Shown here: piece after piece, positions 9,720 to 18,003 of the stretch
Numbering within the stretch: the first letter of the stretch is position 1
Layout: every line of letters begins with the position of its first letter
Assembly: GCF_030269685.1 (NCBI RefSeq)
Contig: NZ_BSTT01000026.1
Span: 1 to 43,265 of the forward strand
Source: Actinomycetospora sp. NBRC 106378
GTDB lineage: Bacteria; Actinomycetota; Actinomycetes; Mycobacteriales; Pseudonocardiaceae
Reading direction: 5' to 3'
Length of the DNA: 43,265 nucleotides
Notes under the pieces: model-generated
The model's input: only the letters and a program-made list of their open reading frames with translations
Told to the model about the DNA's origin: nothing
Database searches by the model: none
Translations under genes and position numbers: made by a program

Positions 9720-9739
9720 GGGGTGAGAACGTTCACCCC
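9720..9739. promoter_or_regulatory. Palindrome in divergent promoter region
   Basis: GGGGTGA and TCACCCC are symmetric about GAACGT. It lies between two divergent genes, 100 bp upstream of each start, which suits a shared operator. The binding protein is unknown. Confidence 0.35.
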
Positions 9740-9827
9740 GTCGCCCGGCACCCCCGGCCGACGGATGCACCGATTGGGCCGGTCGGGCCAGCACGACGGC
9801 GGGTCGGCGACGCGAGAGAATCCGGGC

Positions 9828-10589
9828 ATGTCCTGGAGCACCTTCGTCGCCGTGGGCGACAGCTTCACCGAGGGCGTCGGTGACGTCGACCCGACCACGG
9901 GCGCCGAGCGCGGCTGGGCCGACCGGGTCGCCGAGCACCTCGCGCGGCAGGAGCCCGACCTGCGCTACGCCAACCTCGCGGTCCGCGGGCAGCTGCTCGA
10001 GCAGATCGTCCGCGAGCAGGTCGACCCCGCCATCGCCATGTCCCCCGACCTGGTCAGCATCTGCGCGGCGGGCAACGACCTGCTGCGGCCGACCGCCCGC
10101 CCCTCCGACCTGGCCGACCGCCTCGACGCGGCGGTCGGCCGGCTCGTCGCGACCGGCGCCGACGTCCTCGTGTTCACCGGCTTCGACACCCGCTCGACCC
10201 CGGTCGTCGACCTCGTCGGCCGCCGGCTGGCCACGATGAACGAGCACATCCGCGAGATCGCAGCCCGTCGCTCCGCGCTGCTGGTCGACCTCTGGACGAT
10301 GGACACGCTCGCCGACCCGCGGGCCCGCGCCGAGGACCGGCTGCACCTCAACGCCGAGGGCCACCGCCGGGTGGCCGCCCGCGTGTGCGAGGTGCTCGGG
10401 GTGCCGACCAGCGAGGACTGGCGCGACCCGTGGCCCCCGCTCGCGCCGACGCCGTGGATGCGCCGCCGCGAGGAGGACATCCGCTGGGTCCGCGGGCACC
10501 TCGTGCCGTGGGTGGGCCGCCGGCTGCAGGGGCGTTCCACCGGCGACGGCCGCCCACCGAAGCGCCCGGAGCCGGCACCGGTCCGCTGA
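9828..10589 (+). CDS. SGNH/GDSL-type hydrolase
   Basis: 253 residues. Block I is VAVGDSFTEGVGD with nucleophile Ser12, block III is SICAAGNDLL with the Asn, and block V is DRLHLNAEGHR with the Asp/His pair. This fits a cytoplasmic GDSL esterase or lipase-like enzyme; no signal peptide is seen. A basic, proline-rich C-terminal tail follows the catalytic core. The substrate is unknown. Confidence 0.9.
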   Translation: MSWSTFVAVGDSFTEGVGDVDPTTGAERGWADRVAEHLARQEPDLRYANLAVRGQLLEQIVREQVDPAIAMSPDLVSICAAGNDLLRPTARPSDLADRLDAAVGRLVATGADVLVFTGFDTRSTPVVDLVGRRLATMNEHIREIAARRSALLVDLWTMDTLADPRARAEDRLHLNAEGHRRVAARVCEVLGVPTSEDWRDPWPPLAPTPWMRRREEDIRWVRGHLVPWVGRRLQGRSTGDGRPPKRPEPAPVR

Positions 10590-10657
10590 GCCCTGCCTCC
10601 GAGTACGTCGCCGGCGCTGATCCCGTGCTCGGTCCTGCAGCAGCGGGCGCAGCCGGG

Positions 10658-11284
10658 TCAGGTGAGCGCGTCGTCCCGGGAGGTCAGGGCGACGCTGCGC
10701 GCGATGGCGGCGACATGATCCGCGACGTCATCCGCCGTGGGGTGGCGGCGGTCGAGGAAGCCGGTCCGGAGCAGGGCCGCGTACCCGTGCGCGGCTGCGA
10801 TCTGACGCTCGATGAGCCGCAGGGCGGCGCGGGCATCGCCATGGGTCACCGTCATCGCGGTCGGCACCAGCGCATCCATCACGGCCCGACCGGCCTCGAG
10901 CAGATCCCGGTCGTCGAGCCCGTGCAGCTCGTCCGAGAAGATGAGGTCGAGCCCGGCTCCGTGCTCGATGGTGAATCTGGTGTAAGCGGCCGCCGCTCGA
11001 GCGGTCACGTCCACCGCATCGAGGTCGCCGAGCGGCTCGTGGAGCTCGGGCAGGACATCCCGCAGGCTCGCTGTGAGGCGGTGTGCCATCTCGACCGCGG
11101 TCGCCGCGAGCAGGGCCGGCCGATGGGCGAAGTGGCGGTACGGCGCCCCGCTGCTCACTCCGACGCGGCGCGCCACCTCGGCGACCGACAGGGCACCGAT
11201 CCCCCGCTCGGCCACGAGCGCCAGCGCGCCCTCGACGAGCGCGGCCCGGAGGTTGCCGTGGTGGTACGTGCTGCGCGAGGCCAC
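10658..11284 (-). CDS. TetR-family transcriptional regulator
   Basis: 208 residues. The N-terminal HTH region reads HGNLRAALVEGALALVAERG, then SVAEVARRVGVSSGAPYRHF, a clear TetR DNA-binding domain. A C-terminal ligand-binding domain rich in helices follows. The GTG at 11284 has AGGAGG at the ideal 8 nt; the ATG at 11323 would lack a ribosome site. It diverges from the SDR gene across an intergenic region with an inverted repeat, so it very likely represses itself and the SDR gene. Confidence 0.93.
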   Translation of the reverse strand: MASRSTYHHGNLRAALVEGALALVAERGIGALSVAEVARRVGVSSGAPYRHFAHRPALLAATAVEMAHRLTASLRDVLPELHEPLGDLDAVDVTARAAAAYTRFTIEHGAGLDLIFSDELHGLDDRDLLEAGRAVMDALVPTAMTVTHGDARAALRLIERQIAAAHGYAALLRTGFLDRRHPTADDVADHVAAIARSVALTSRDDALT

Positions 11285-11307
11285 GGGCCGCACCTCCTCA
11301 CGACGAT

Positions 11308-11378
11308 GTAAGCAGTCTCTCACGCCCGAGCAGATGCAGGCGGCCCCACGTCTTGTGTCAATGAGAGAGGCCGCTTAC
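11308..11378. promoter_or_regulatory. Probable TetR operator, paired inverted half-sites
   Basis: GTAAGCAGTCTCTCA at 11308 is mirrored by TGAGAGAGGCCGCTTAC at 11362; the outer GTAAGC and inner TCTCTCA blocks are identical, with a 2-nt difference in spacing. A weaker GTGAGAGGGCACGTAC follows near 11386. The sites lie between the divergent tetR and SDR starts. Confidence 0.6.
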
Positions 11379-11436
11379 TTTTCGGTGAGAGGGCACGTAC
11401 ATCCTGTGCTCCGGGCACCACGAGGAGGAACGAGCC

Positions 11437-12201
11437 ATGTCCGAGTCCCTGCAGTCGGCGATCGCGATCGTGACCGGAGCGTCCAGCGGCATCGGGGAGG
11501 CCACGGCAACGCGCCTGGTCGACGAGGGCGCGGCGGTCGTGCTGGTCGGCCGCCGGCGGGACCGTCTCGAGGCCCTGGCGACGTCGATCGACGCGCGGTC
11601 CGGTCGGGCCCTGGTGGTCGAGGCCGACATCGCCCGCGCCCAGGCCGCAGCCGACGTCGTCGACACGACGATCGCGCACTTCGGGCGCATCGACATCCTC
11701 GTGAACGCGGCCGGGGTGATGCTCAACGGTGACTCCCTCCGGGCCCGGCTCGACGAGTGGGACCAGATGGTCGACGTCAATCTCAAGGGGCTGATGTACA
11801 TGACCAAAGCGGCCTTGCCCCACCTGCTCGAGGCGCCGAGGTCCAGCTCCCGCCGCGTCGCCGACGTCATCAACGTCAGCTCGGTCGCCGGGCGTGCGGC
11901 CGCGCCCACCGTGGCGATCTACAACGCCACCAAGTTCGGCGTGACCGCGGCGACCGAGTCGTGGCGCCAGGAGTACGCCAGGTCGGGCATCCGTTTCTCG
12001 GTGATCGAGCCCGGCGCGGTCGAGACCGAGCTGTTCGGTCACCAGCAGCAGCACGCCCAGGACATCGAGGCCGAGCGGTTCGCCGGGGTCGAGAGGCTCC
12101 TCCCCGAGGACATCGCCGACGCTGCCGCCTACATCGCCACCAGCCCCCGCCGACGCGCCGTCAACGAGGTCGTCGTCCGCCCGACCGACCAGGCCGCCTG
12201 A
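11437..12201 (+). CDS. Short-chain dehydrogenase/reductase (classical SDR)
   Basis: 254 residues with the classical SDR motifs: TGASSGIG cofactor loop at 13-20, NAAG near 90, a catalytic serine in INVSSVAG, and Tyr162-x3-Lys166 (YNATK). VGRRRDRL after the second strand hints at NADP preference. GAGGAGG precedes the ATG. It is probably controlled by the divergent TetR protein. Substrate unknown; relatives include clavaldehyde-dehydrogenase-like and serine-dehydrogenase-like SDRs. Confidence 0.92.
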   Translation: MSESLQSAIAIVTGASSGIGEATATRLVDEGAAVVLVGRRRDRLEALATSIDARSGRALVVEADIARAQAAADVVDTTIAHFGRIDILVNAAGVMLNGDSLRARLDEWDQMVDVNLKGLMYMTKAALPHLLEAPRSSSRRVADVINVSSVAGRAAAPTVAIYNATKFGVTAATESWRQEYARSGIRFSVIEPGAVETELFGHQQQHAQDIEAERFAGVERLLPEDIADAAAYIATSPRRRAVNEVVVRPTDQAA

Positions 12202-12215
12202 GACCCTTCGGTCGG

Positions 12216-12231
12216 CGCCTCCCCGGAGGCG
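12216..12231 (+). terminator. Short GC hairpin after the SDR gene
   Basis: CGCCTCC and GGAGGCG form a 7-bp stem with a 2-nt loop, 15 nt after the SDR stop. It faces the convergent DUF3159 gene and could serve as terminator; the tight loop makes this uncertain. Confidence 0.4.
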
Positions 12232-12282
12232 ACCCCGGCCCCGCAGGACCATCGTCTCCGTCAGGTGGGCGGACGGCGCCGC

Positions 12283-13002
12283 TCACGCGTCCGGGGGCCG
12301 GCCGGCCTGTTTCCGCTTCGACCCCCTGTCGGCGTGCTCGCCGCCCGGTCCGGGGATGGGGACGACCGGGTGCCGCGGCCCGGGGTGCCCGGCCGGGAGC
12401 GCGCTGCGGACCAGCGGCCAGGACCCGAGGACGCAGAGCAGGACCAGCGGCCACGTGAGGGCGATCTGGGCGATGCCGAGCGCCACCGTGGCTCCCGCCG
12501 CCCAGAGCGGGAGGAAGACGACGAGGCGCAGGGCGTACTGCCCGGCCCAGAGCCAGCTGGCGCGGCAGTAGCCGCGGACGAGGTCGGGGTCGTCCCGCCA
12601 CGCCCGCGGCCGGCCCAGCGCCGCCCCGACGACGAGCCCGAGCAGGGGCCAGCGCACCGCGATCGACACGAGCCAGGCGGCCAGCGACCCGGCGTTGGCG
12701 ACGATGCGCGGCAGGAAGAAGTCCTGCGCGCGGCCGGTGTAGAGCGCGAGGAGGGTCGCGCCGACGGCGATCAGCAGCCCGACCGCGGCGGCCCGGGGAC
12801 GCTCGCCGCCGCGCCAGCGCATCACCGCGATCAGCAGCGCCACCAGCACGGACGCGAACCCGCCGAGCAGGATCGGCTCCCACCAGCCCAGCGCGGTCGA
12901 CCCCAGCCAGACGACGACGAACGCCGCCGACGGCAGCACCGCGTCGACGACGCCACGCCCGGAGGCGGCGAGGATGTCCCGGAGCGGGTCGTCCCGAAGC
13001 AC
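12283..13002 (-). CDS. DUF3159 family membrane protein
   Basis: 239 residues from GTG with five or six hydrophobic segments. The order DAVLPSAAFVVVW, then ARGRAQDFFLPRI-like (YTGRAQDFFLPRIVANAGSL), then WLVSIAVRWPLLGLVVG is the pattern I associate with the actinobacterial DUF3159 family. A charged Pro/Gly tail follows the last helix. Function is unknown. It stops in convergent orientation to the SDR gene. Confidence 0.75.
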   Translation of the reverse strand: MLRDDPLRDILAASGRGVVDAVLPSAAFVVVWLGSTALGWWEPILLGGFASVLVALLIAVMRWRGGERPRAAAVGLLIAVGATLLALYTGRAQDFFLPRIVANAGSLAAWLVSIAVRWPLLGLVVGAALGRPRAWRDDPDLVRGYCRASWLWAGQYALRLVVFLPLWAAGATVALGIAQIALTWPLVLLCVLGSWPLVRSALPAGHPGPRHPVVPIPGPGGEHADRGSKRKQAGRPPDA

Positions 13003-13022
13003 GCCTTCAGCTTAGGCTCGCC

Positions 13023-13454
13023 TCAGTCCCGCAGGACGCCCGCGCCCATCGAGCGGAACTCCGGCGAGGGCGTCGACGGCGACGAGACGTCGACGAGGAG
13101 ACCGTTCGGGTCGGTCACGAGCATCCGGCGCCGCCCGTAGAACTGGTCGCGCGGCGGCGCCACCACCGGGATCTGCTGGCGCCGGGCCTCGACGTGCAGG
13201 GCATCGACGTCGTCGACGACGAACGTCAGGACGATGCCCGCCGGGTCGGCCCGGTAGGGCGGGGGCACCATCTCGTGCCCGACGGCCCAGACACCGAGCT
13301 CGCACACCGCCCCGTCGTCGTCCTCGGGCGTGCGCAACGCCACGTAGAAGTCGCTGTCGAACGCGACCTCGAAGCCCAGCAGACGCACGTAGAAGTCGCG
13401 GGTCTCGGGCAGGCGGTCCGAGAGGATCGTCGGGAACGCGCGGCGCAGCGCCAT
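13023..13454 (-). CDS. VOC-superfamily (glyoxalase-like) protein
   Basis: 143 residues. RAFPTILSDRLPETRDFYVR with LLGFEVAF is the first beta-alpha-beta-beta-beta module. The second, FVVDDVDALHVEARRQ, ends in MLVTDPNGLLVDV, where the metal ligand is usually Glu but Asp/Val is seen here. Such proteins include dioxygenases, glyoxalases and resistance binding proteins; metal binding is doubtful in this one. AGGAGG lies 8 nt before the ATG. It is downstream of, and on the same strand as, the TetR gene. Confidence 0.85.
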   Translation of the reverse strand: MALRRAFPTILSDRLPETRDFYVRLLGFEVAFDSDFYVALRTPEDDDGAVCELGVWAVGHEMVPPPYRADPAGIVLTFVVDDVDALHVEARRQQIPVVAPPRDQFYGRRRMLVTDPNGLLVDVSSPSTPSPEFRSMGAGVLRD

Positions 13455-13510
13455 CGGCAGGCCCTCCTGGCGAGCGGGTGGGTCGCCCCCATCATGGGTG
13501 ATCGGGCCGA

Positions 13511-14167
13511 TCAGGCCGTGTCCGCCCCCACCGAGCCGAGCCCGTCGATGACGTGGGAGCCGACGGTGACGCGGATGACCGCCCAGCAGGCCTCGGTGAG
13601 CTGCGCCCCGAGCGCCTCCACCGACGCGCCGTGCGGCTCGTCGAGCCAGTGCGCCGCGGCGGCGTCGACCATCCCGACGAGGCCGTAGGCCAGCGGGTGC
13701 GCGATCGCCGGCTCGGTCTCCGCGCCCAGCGACCCGTCGATCAGCATCTGCGCGACGTGCGCGGAGACGACGCTGCGGACGTTGGTGCTCGCCGACTCCA
13801 CCGAGTCGCCGCCCGAGGGCAGCGAGTTGCGCTTGAGGTAGAGGTAGACGTTCGCGTGCTCGGAGAGCCAGCGCAGGTGCGCCGCGAGCGCCCGTTCGAG
13901 CATCTCGCGCGGGCGCCCGGAGGGCCGCCACACGGGCTCGAGCTCGGTGACGAGCCGCTCCACCGAGCGGGCCGCGATGGCCGCCTGGAGGTCGTCCTTG
14001 CCGTCGAAGTGCCGGTAGAGCCCGGGCCGGGACACCCCGGCCTGGCCGGCGATCTGCTCGGTGGTCACGTCGGGCCCGTGGGCCTCGATCGCGGCCACGG
14101 CAGCGTCCACCAGCTCGAGGCGTCGCGCCTCCCGATGCCCCGCCCAGCGTCGTGTCCTGCCATCCAT
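13511..14167 (-). CDS. TetR-family transcriptional regulator
   Basis: 218 residues. The HTH is in TEQIAGQAGVSRPGLYRHFD, followed by KDDLQAAI, a typical TetR N-terminus. The C-terminal part resembles the TetR type with an LRWLSEHANVYLYL helix. It diverges from the diiron oxygenase gene with about 77 bp between starts, where a TGTAC-GGG-GTACA palindrome overlaps a possible -10 box. It is therefore the likely repressor of the oxygenase. Confidence 0.92.
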   Translation of the reverse strand: MDGRTRRWAGHREARRLELVDAAVAAIEAHGPDVTTEQIAGQAGVSRPGLYRHFDGKDDLQAAIAARSVERLVTELEPVWRPSGRPREMLERALAAHLRWLSEHANVYLYLKRNSLPSGGDSVESASTNVRSVVSAHVAQMLIDGSLGAETEPAIAHPLAYGLVGMVDAAAAHWLDEPHGASVEALGAQLTEACWAVIRVTVGSHVIDGLGSVGADTA

Positions 14168-14221
14168 GGTCACCACAGCGTGACCCCGACTCGCGAGTAA
14201 CGACAACTATGCGAGACACGG

Positions 14222-14234
14222 TGTACGGGGTACA
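14222..14234. promoter_or_regulatory. Probable TetR operator over a -10 box
   Basis: TGTAC GGG GTACA is a perfect 5-3-5 palindrome. TACAGT at 14231-14236 would make a reasonable -10 element for a transcript starting close to the oxygenase ATG, so a bound repressor would block it. Confidence 0.5.
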
Positions 14235-14244
14235 GTCGGTCACC

Positions 14245-15129
14245 ATGACGATCCTGGACCGGGACGCCACCGCGACCCGCCTGCTGACCGCCAGCGCCCG
14301 GCACACCCTCGACCCCGCGATCGAGGTGGACTGGGACGCTCCGGTCGACCCGCAGGGCTGGGCCGTGCCCCCGGAGCGCGTGTCGCTGTACGGGACGCCG
14401 CTGTGGGACTCCCTGGACGCCGACCAGCAGCGCACGCTGGCCCGCCACGAGGCCGCGAGCCTGCTCTCGGTGGGCCTGTGGTTCGAGGTGATCCTCATGC
14501 AGATGCTGGTCCGCCACGCCTACGACCTCGACCTGCGCCGCCCGCACTCCCAGTACGCGCTCACCGAGGTCGGCGACGAGACGCGGCACTCGGTGATGTT
14601 CGCCCGCGCCGTCGACGCGCTGGGCTGCCCCGACTACCGGCCGCACGGCCTGCTGCACCGCCTCGGCGGCGTCTACGGGCACATCGGGGCGGGTGCCTCG
14701 ATGTTCGCGTCGGTCCTGGTCGCCGAGGAGGCCACCGACCGCCTGCAGCGCGAGTCGATGCACGACGGGCGCGTCCTCCCGCTCATGCGTGCGGTCGCCC
14801 GCGTGCACGTCGTGGAGGAGGCGCGCCACGTGCGCTTCGCCCGCGAGGAGCTCGCCCGCCTCGTGCCGACCCTCTCGCGCGCCGAGCTCGAGCGGGAACG
14901 CTGGACCACGGCCCTCGTGTCCAGCGAGGTGGTCAACTCGCTGTGGCAGGCGCGGCTCTACCGCAGCGTCGGCCTCTCCGGGCGCACCGGACGCCGCGCC
15001 GCGCTCGCCAACGAGCAGCACCGCGAGACCAAGCGGTTCATGACGGAGAAGGTACTCGGCTTCCTCGACGAGGTCGGGATGATCGGCGGGCCGTCCGAGC
15101 GGGTGTGGAAGCGGGCCGGGCTGCTCTGA
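14245..15129 (+). CDS. Diiron oxygenase, AurF/p-aminobenzoate N-oxygenase-like
   Basis: 294-residue helical protein with carboxylate/histidine diiron ligands: Glu81 in LWFEVIL, Glu112-x2-His115 in GDETRHS, Glu161/162, and Glu191-x-x-x-His195 in VVEEARHVRF. This is the arrangement of the AurF-like diiron oxygenase family (PF11583), which oxidises aryl amines or related substrates. Its actual substrate is unknown, and many genomes carry such genes outside biosynthetic clusters. The gene is read away from a TetR repressor and ends at the family C hairpin. Confidence 0.85.
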   Translation: MTILDRDATATRLLTASARHTLDPAIEVDWDAPVDPQGWAVPPERVSLYGTPLWDSLDADQQRTLARHEAASLLSVGLWFEVILMQMLVRHAYDLDLRRPHSQYALTEVGDETRHSVMFARAVDALGCPDYRPHGLLHRLGGVYGHIGAGASMFASVLVAEEATDRLQRESMHDGRVLPLMRAVARVHVVEEARHVRFAREELARLVPTLSRAELERERWTTALVSSEVVNSLWQARLYRSVGLSGRTGRRAALANEQHRETKRFMTEKVLGFLDEVGMIGGPSERVWKRAGLL

Positions 15130-15144
15130 GCTCCTCGAACTGAA

Positions 15145-15189
15145 CGAACGGCACTCTCGCGCACATAGATGCTGCGAGAGTGCCGTTCG
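15145..15189. terminator. Bidirectional hairpin, repeat family C (second copy)
   Basis: Arms identical to the copy at 8382 (16 bp, perfect). The 13-nt loop is the reverse complement of the first copy's loop except for one base, so the whole element is inverted. It again lies between convergent genes. Confidence 0.85.
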
Positions 15190-15200
15190 CTACGAGGGCC

Positions 15201-16163
15201 TCAGTACGGCTTCCCGCCCAGGATCGCCACGCGCTCGGCGACCCGGGTGTGCGAGCCGTAGTCACCGACCGCGTAGTGCTGGGTCGCGCGGTTGTCCCAG
15301 AACGCCACGGTGCCCTCGGTCCAGCGGTAGCGGACCTGGTACTCGGGGGTGTGCGCCTGGGCGAACAGGTGCCGCAACAGCGCGTCGGACTCGGCCTGCT
15401 CCATCCCCACGATCCGCGTGGTGAAGGCGCCGTTGACGAACAGCGTGCGGCGACCGGTCTCCGGGTGGATCCGGACGACGGGGTGGGTCACCGGCGGGAA
15501 CGTGTCCTCGAGCCTGCGGAGCTTGTCCGCGTCGAGGAACCGCGCGAACCCCGGGACCATGTCGTGCACCGCGACCGCGTCGTCGATCCGCGCCCGCACC
15601 TCGTCGGCCAGGTTGTCGTACGCGGCGGCCATGTCGGCCCACAGGGTGTCCCCGCCGAACGGCGGCGTCGTGATCATCCGCAGCACCGCCCCCATGGCGG
15701 GCGCAGGTCGGAACGACGTGTCGACGTGCCAGATGTTCTCGTAGGTCTGCGGGCCGTCGCCGCCCTTGGCGAAGCGCACGACGCTCGGGTCCTCGCCCGC
15801 CTCCAGCAGCGGGTTGGTCTCGAGCTCGCCCCACTGGCGGGCGAAGGCGCGCTGCTCGGTCGAGGAGATGTGCTGGTCGGGGAAGAACAGCACCTTCCAG
15901 TCGAGCAGGGCCCGGTTGAGCTCGATGCGCAGCGCGAAGTCGAGCGGCCGCGCGAGGTCGACGCCGCGGACCTCGGCGCCGAGCGTCACCCCCACCGGGG
16001 TCAACGCGAAGCCCTCGTAACGACACCGCTCCGGCCCGTCGCCCTGCAGGGGGCGCAGCGAGCGCCGGCCCTCGAGGAGGTCGATGGCGGGGGTGGCACG
16101 GGGACGGCCCGTGCCCACCTCGCCGGTGGGGTCACCGGAGTCGAGGAGGGTCGTCACGAGCAC
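15201..16163 (-). CDS. TauD/TfdA-family Fe(II)/2-oxoglutarate dioxygenase
   Basis: About 320 residues. The iron ligands are His146-x-Asp148 in NIWHVDTSF and distal His296 in RATQHYAVGDY, and the 2-oxoglutarate arginine is in HTRVAERV (Arg307). GVTLGAEVRGVDLARPL is the family's N-terminal signature. Substrates of this family include taurine, alkyl sulfates and phenoxyacetates; no specificity can be read here. Start choice is uncertain: GTG 16163 or 16157 lack a good ribosome site, and an ATG at 16280 would add a basic non-conserved tail. Confidence 0.88.
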   Translation of the reverse strand: MLVTTLLDSGDPTGEVGTGRPRATPAIDLLEGRRSLRPLQGDGPERCRYEGFALTPVGVTLGAEVRGVDLARPLDFALRIELNRALLDWKVLFFPDQHISSTEQRAFARQWGELETNPLLEAGEDPSVVRFAKGGDGPQTYENIWHVDTSFRPAPAMGAVLRMITTPPFGGDTLWADMAAAYDNLADEVRARIDDAVAVHDMVPGFARFLDADKLRRLEDTFPPVTHPVVRIHPETGRRTLFVNGAFTTRIVGMEQAESDALLRHLFAQAHTPEYQVRYRWTEGTVAFWDNRATQHYAVGDYGSHTRVAERVAILGGKPY

Positions 16164-16323
16164 TGATCTTGCGTGCTGGCGCCGTCGTTCACAACCGGTC
16201 GCCGTGCGGGGCGCGCCGGTGGGCGTCCGACATCCGCCCCGAACCCCGCCGACACGTGAACGACACGTGAAGACGATCATCTGAACCGGACCGGGGGGAC
16301 GAGCGACGCGAGGAGTACGACCG

Positions 16324-17415
16324 GTGACCGACGTGCAGGAGGCCCCCGAGACGGCGGGCGTGACCGCCCGACCCCGTGCCCTGGTGGTCGGCCCCCGCGC
16401 GCAGGCCCGCGGCGGGATCGGGAGCGTGCAGCACGTCCTGGAGCGACACCTGCCCGCTCATGCCGACCTCGCCGTCGTCACCACCCACACCGACGGGCCG
16501 GACCGGCTCGCCACGATGGTCCGCGGCACCGTCACCGCGGCCCGGCGCATCCGCCGCGACCGCCCCGACGTCGTGCACCTGCACGTCTCCCAGCGGGCGT
16601 CCGTGCTGCGCAAGGGACTGCTCGGTGCGGTGGCGCGGCGGACCGGCTCCCGCGTGGTGATGCACCTGCACGGCTCGCAGTTCCTCGACTGGTTCGACGC
16701 GCTCCCCCGCCCGGCCCGCGCCCTCGTCCGGGGCCTGCTGCGCCCGCACCGGCTCGTCGTCCTCTCCGAGACCCTGCGCGCGCCGTACCGCGAGCGGCTC
16801 GGCGTGCCGGCCGACCGCGTCGTCGCGCTGCCCAACCCGGTCGAGCTCCCGCCGTCCCCCGAGGTCCACGACGACGGGTCGGTGCGGGCGCTCTTCCTCG
16901 GCCGCTTCGGGGTCCGCAAGGGCATCTACGACCTGATCGACGCCTGCGCGCGGCTCACCCCCGCCCAGCGGGCGCGGCTGCGGCTGGTCGCGGCCGGCGA
17001 CGGCGAGATCGACCAGGTCCGCGAGGCGGTCACGACGGCGGGGGTCGGCGACGTCGTCGAGGTGGTCGGCTGGATCGACCGCGCCGAGCGCGACGAGCTG
17101 CTGCGGCGCGCGCAGCTCCTGGTGCTGCCGAGCTCGCACGAGGGCCTGCCGATGGCGGTGCTGGAGGCGATGGCGCACGGCATCGCGCCCGTGGTGACGC
17201 CGGTGGGTGCGCTGCCGGAGCTGGTGCACGACGGCGTCAACGGCGCGGTGGTCCCGGTCGCCGACCCGGCCGCGCTCGCCCGCGCGCTCGGCGACCTGCT
17301 CGACGACGACGCACGCCGGCTCGCCCTCGGCGCCCGGGCCCGCACGGACGTCGAGGCGTACGCGGCCCCGCAGTGGGCGTCGCGGCTGGCTGCGGTGTGG
17401 GCTGCGCCCAGGTGA
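16324..17415 (+). CDS. Glycosyltransferase family 4 (GT-B fold)
   Basis: 363 residues from GTG with AGGAG 8 nt upstream. The N-terminal domain has QARGGIGSVQHVLERHL and VVHLHVSQRAS. The C-terminal nucleotide-sugar domain has LFLGRFGVRKGIYDLIDA and the EX7E motif EGLPMAVLEAMAHG. It probably transfers a sugar from a nucleotide donor in polysaccharide or glycolipid synthesis; the acceptor is unknown. It stands alone rather than in an exopolysaccharide cluster. Its stop codon lies in the left arm of the family A hairpin. Confidence 0.93.
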   Translation: MTDVQEAPETAGVTARPRALVVGPRAQARGGIGSVQHVLERHLPAHADLAVVTTHTDGPDRLATMVRGTVTAARRIRRDRPDVVHLHVSQRASVLRKGLLGAVARRTGSRVVMHLHGSQFLDWFDALPRPARALVRGLLRPHRLVVLSETLRAPYRERLGVPADRVVALPNPVELPPSPEVHDDGSVRALFLGRFGVRKGIYDLIDACARLTPAQRARLRLVAAGDGEIDQVREAVTTAGVGDVVEVVGWIDRAERDELLRRAQLLVLPSSHEGLPMAVLEAMAHGIAPVVTPVGALPELVHDGVNGAVVPVADPAALARALGDLLDDDARRLALGARARTDVEAYAAPQWASRLAAVWAAPR

Positions 17416-17454
17416 GCACTAATCCGTGTTCAGACACGGATTAGTGCTCACCTG
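17409..17454. terminator. Perfect 21-bp hairpin, repeat family A (full copy)
   Basis: Arms beginning CAGGTGAGCACTAATCCGTG pair perfectly over 21 bp with a 4-nt TCAG loop. The left arm carries the TGA of the glycosyltransferase and the right arm carries, by symmetry, the TGA of the convergent GXWXG gene. It probably terminates both transcripts. Its right arm is repeated at 144-164. Confidence 0.85.
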
Positions 17455-17981
17455 CGAAGCACAAAAAAGTACGGCGCCGCGTCCCGCAAGTCCATGCAGC
17501 CCAGCAGGGTCGTCGCGTCGACGCGGTGGAACACGTCGTTGATCGGGCGGGCGTCGTAGATCATCGTCGCGCTGGTGACCCCGCGGTACTCGGTCATCCG
17601 CAGGCGCGCGGTGTACTTCGAGGTGCCCATCACGGGGCGGCCGAGGGTGATCACCTTGTGCAGCCAGGGCTTCCGCGCAGCCGTCGGGAGCGGCAGGTTC
17701 ATCGGCACGAGCGCGGGGTCGACGGCGAAGACGTCGCTGCGGTCGGCGTTCCAGAACAGCAGTGGGTGGACCTCGTCGGCCGAGTCGAAGCGCTTGCCCG
17801 CCCAGCCGGTCGCGGCGAGCAGGCCGTCCATCGGGTGGCCGGTCGGGAACTCCGAACCCCACCACTGCCCGATCATCTCGTCGACCGACACCGGGTCGAG
17901 CGAGTCGAACAGCGCGAGTGCCTCGTCGGTCGACACGGGCGTCCGGGCGAGCAGGGTGGTGAAGTCCTCGACGGCCGTCAT
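17448..17981 (-). CDS. GXWXG plus DUF4334 domain protein
   Basis: 177 residues. The N-terminal half has MIGQWWGSEFPTGHPMDGLL, the GXWXG motif. The C-terminal half has TSATMIYDARPINDVFHRVD, then LLGCMDLR, characteristic of DUF4334. These two domains normally occur together in a small bacterial family of unknown, possibly lipid- or ligand-binding function. The ATG at 17981 gives the usual N-terminus; 13 extra residues are possible. It lies 22 bp downstream of a 97-residue ORF on the same strand. Confidence 0.88.
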   Translation of the reverse strand: MTAVEDFTTLLARTPVSTDEALALFDSLDPVSVDEMIGQWWGSEFPTGHPMDGLLAATGWAGKRFDSADEVHPLLFWNADRSDVFAVDPALVPMNLPLPTAARKPWLHKVITLGRPVMGTSKYTARLRMTEYRGVTSATMIYDARPINDVFHRVDATTLLGCMDLRDAAPYFFVLRR

Positions 17982-18003
17982 AAGAAACAGTCTGCCGTGA
18001 CCG

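Noticed and set aside
8454..10499. 681-codon minus frame extending the proline-rich membrane protein over the GDSL gene
   Set aside because: Only the part after the ATG at 9620 has sensible protein features; the rest is antisense to a clear SGNH hydrolase.
13004..13025. IdeR/DmdR iron box (CTTAGGCTCGCCTCAG)
   Set aside because: Only a partial match to the 19-bp consensus and no iron-related gene nearby.
15201..16163. Taurine dioxygenase tauD as a specific name
   Set aside because: Family motifs are present, but there are no taurine transport genes and substrate residues cannot be assigned by eye.
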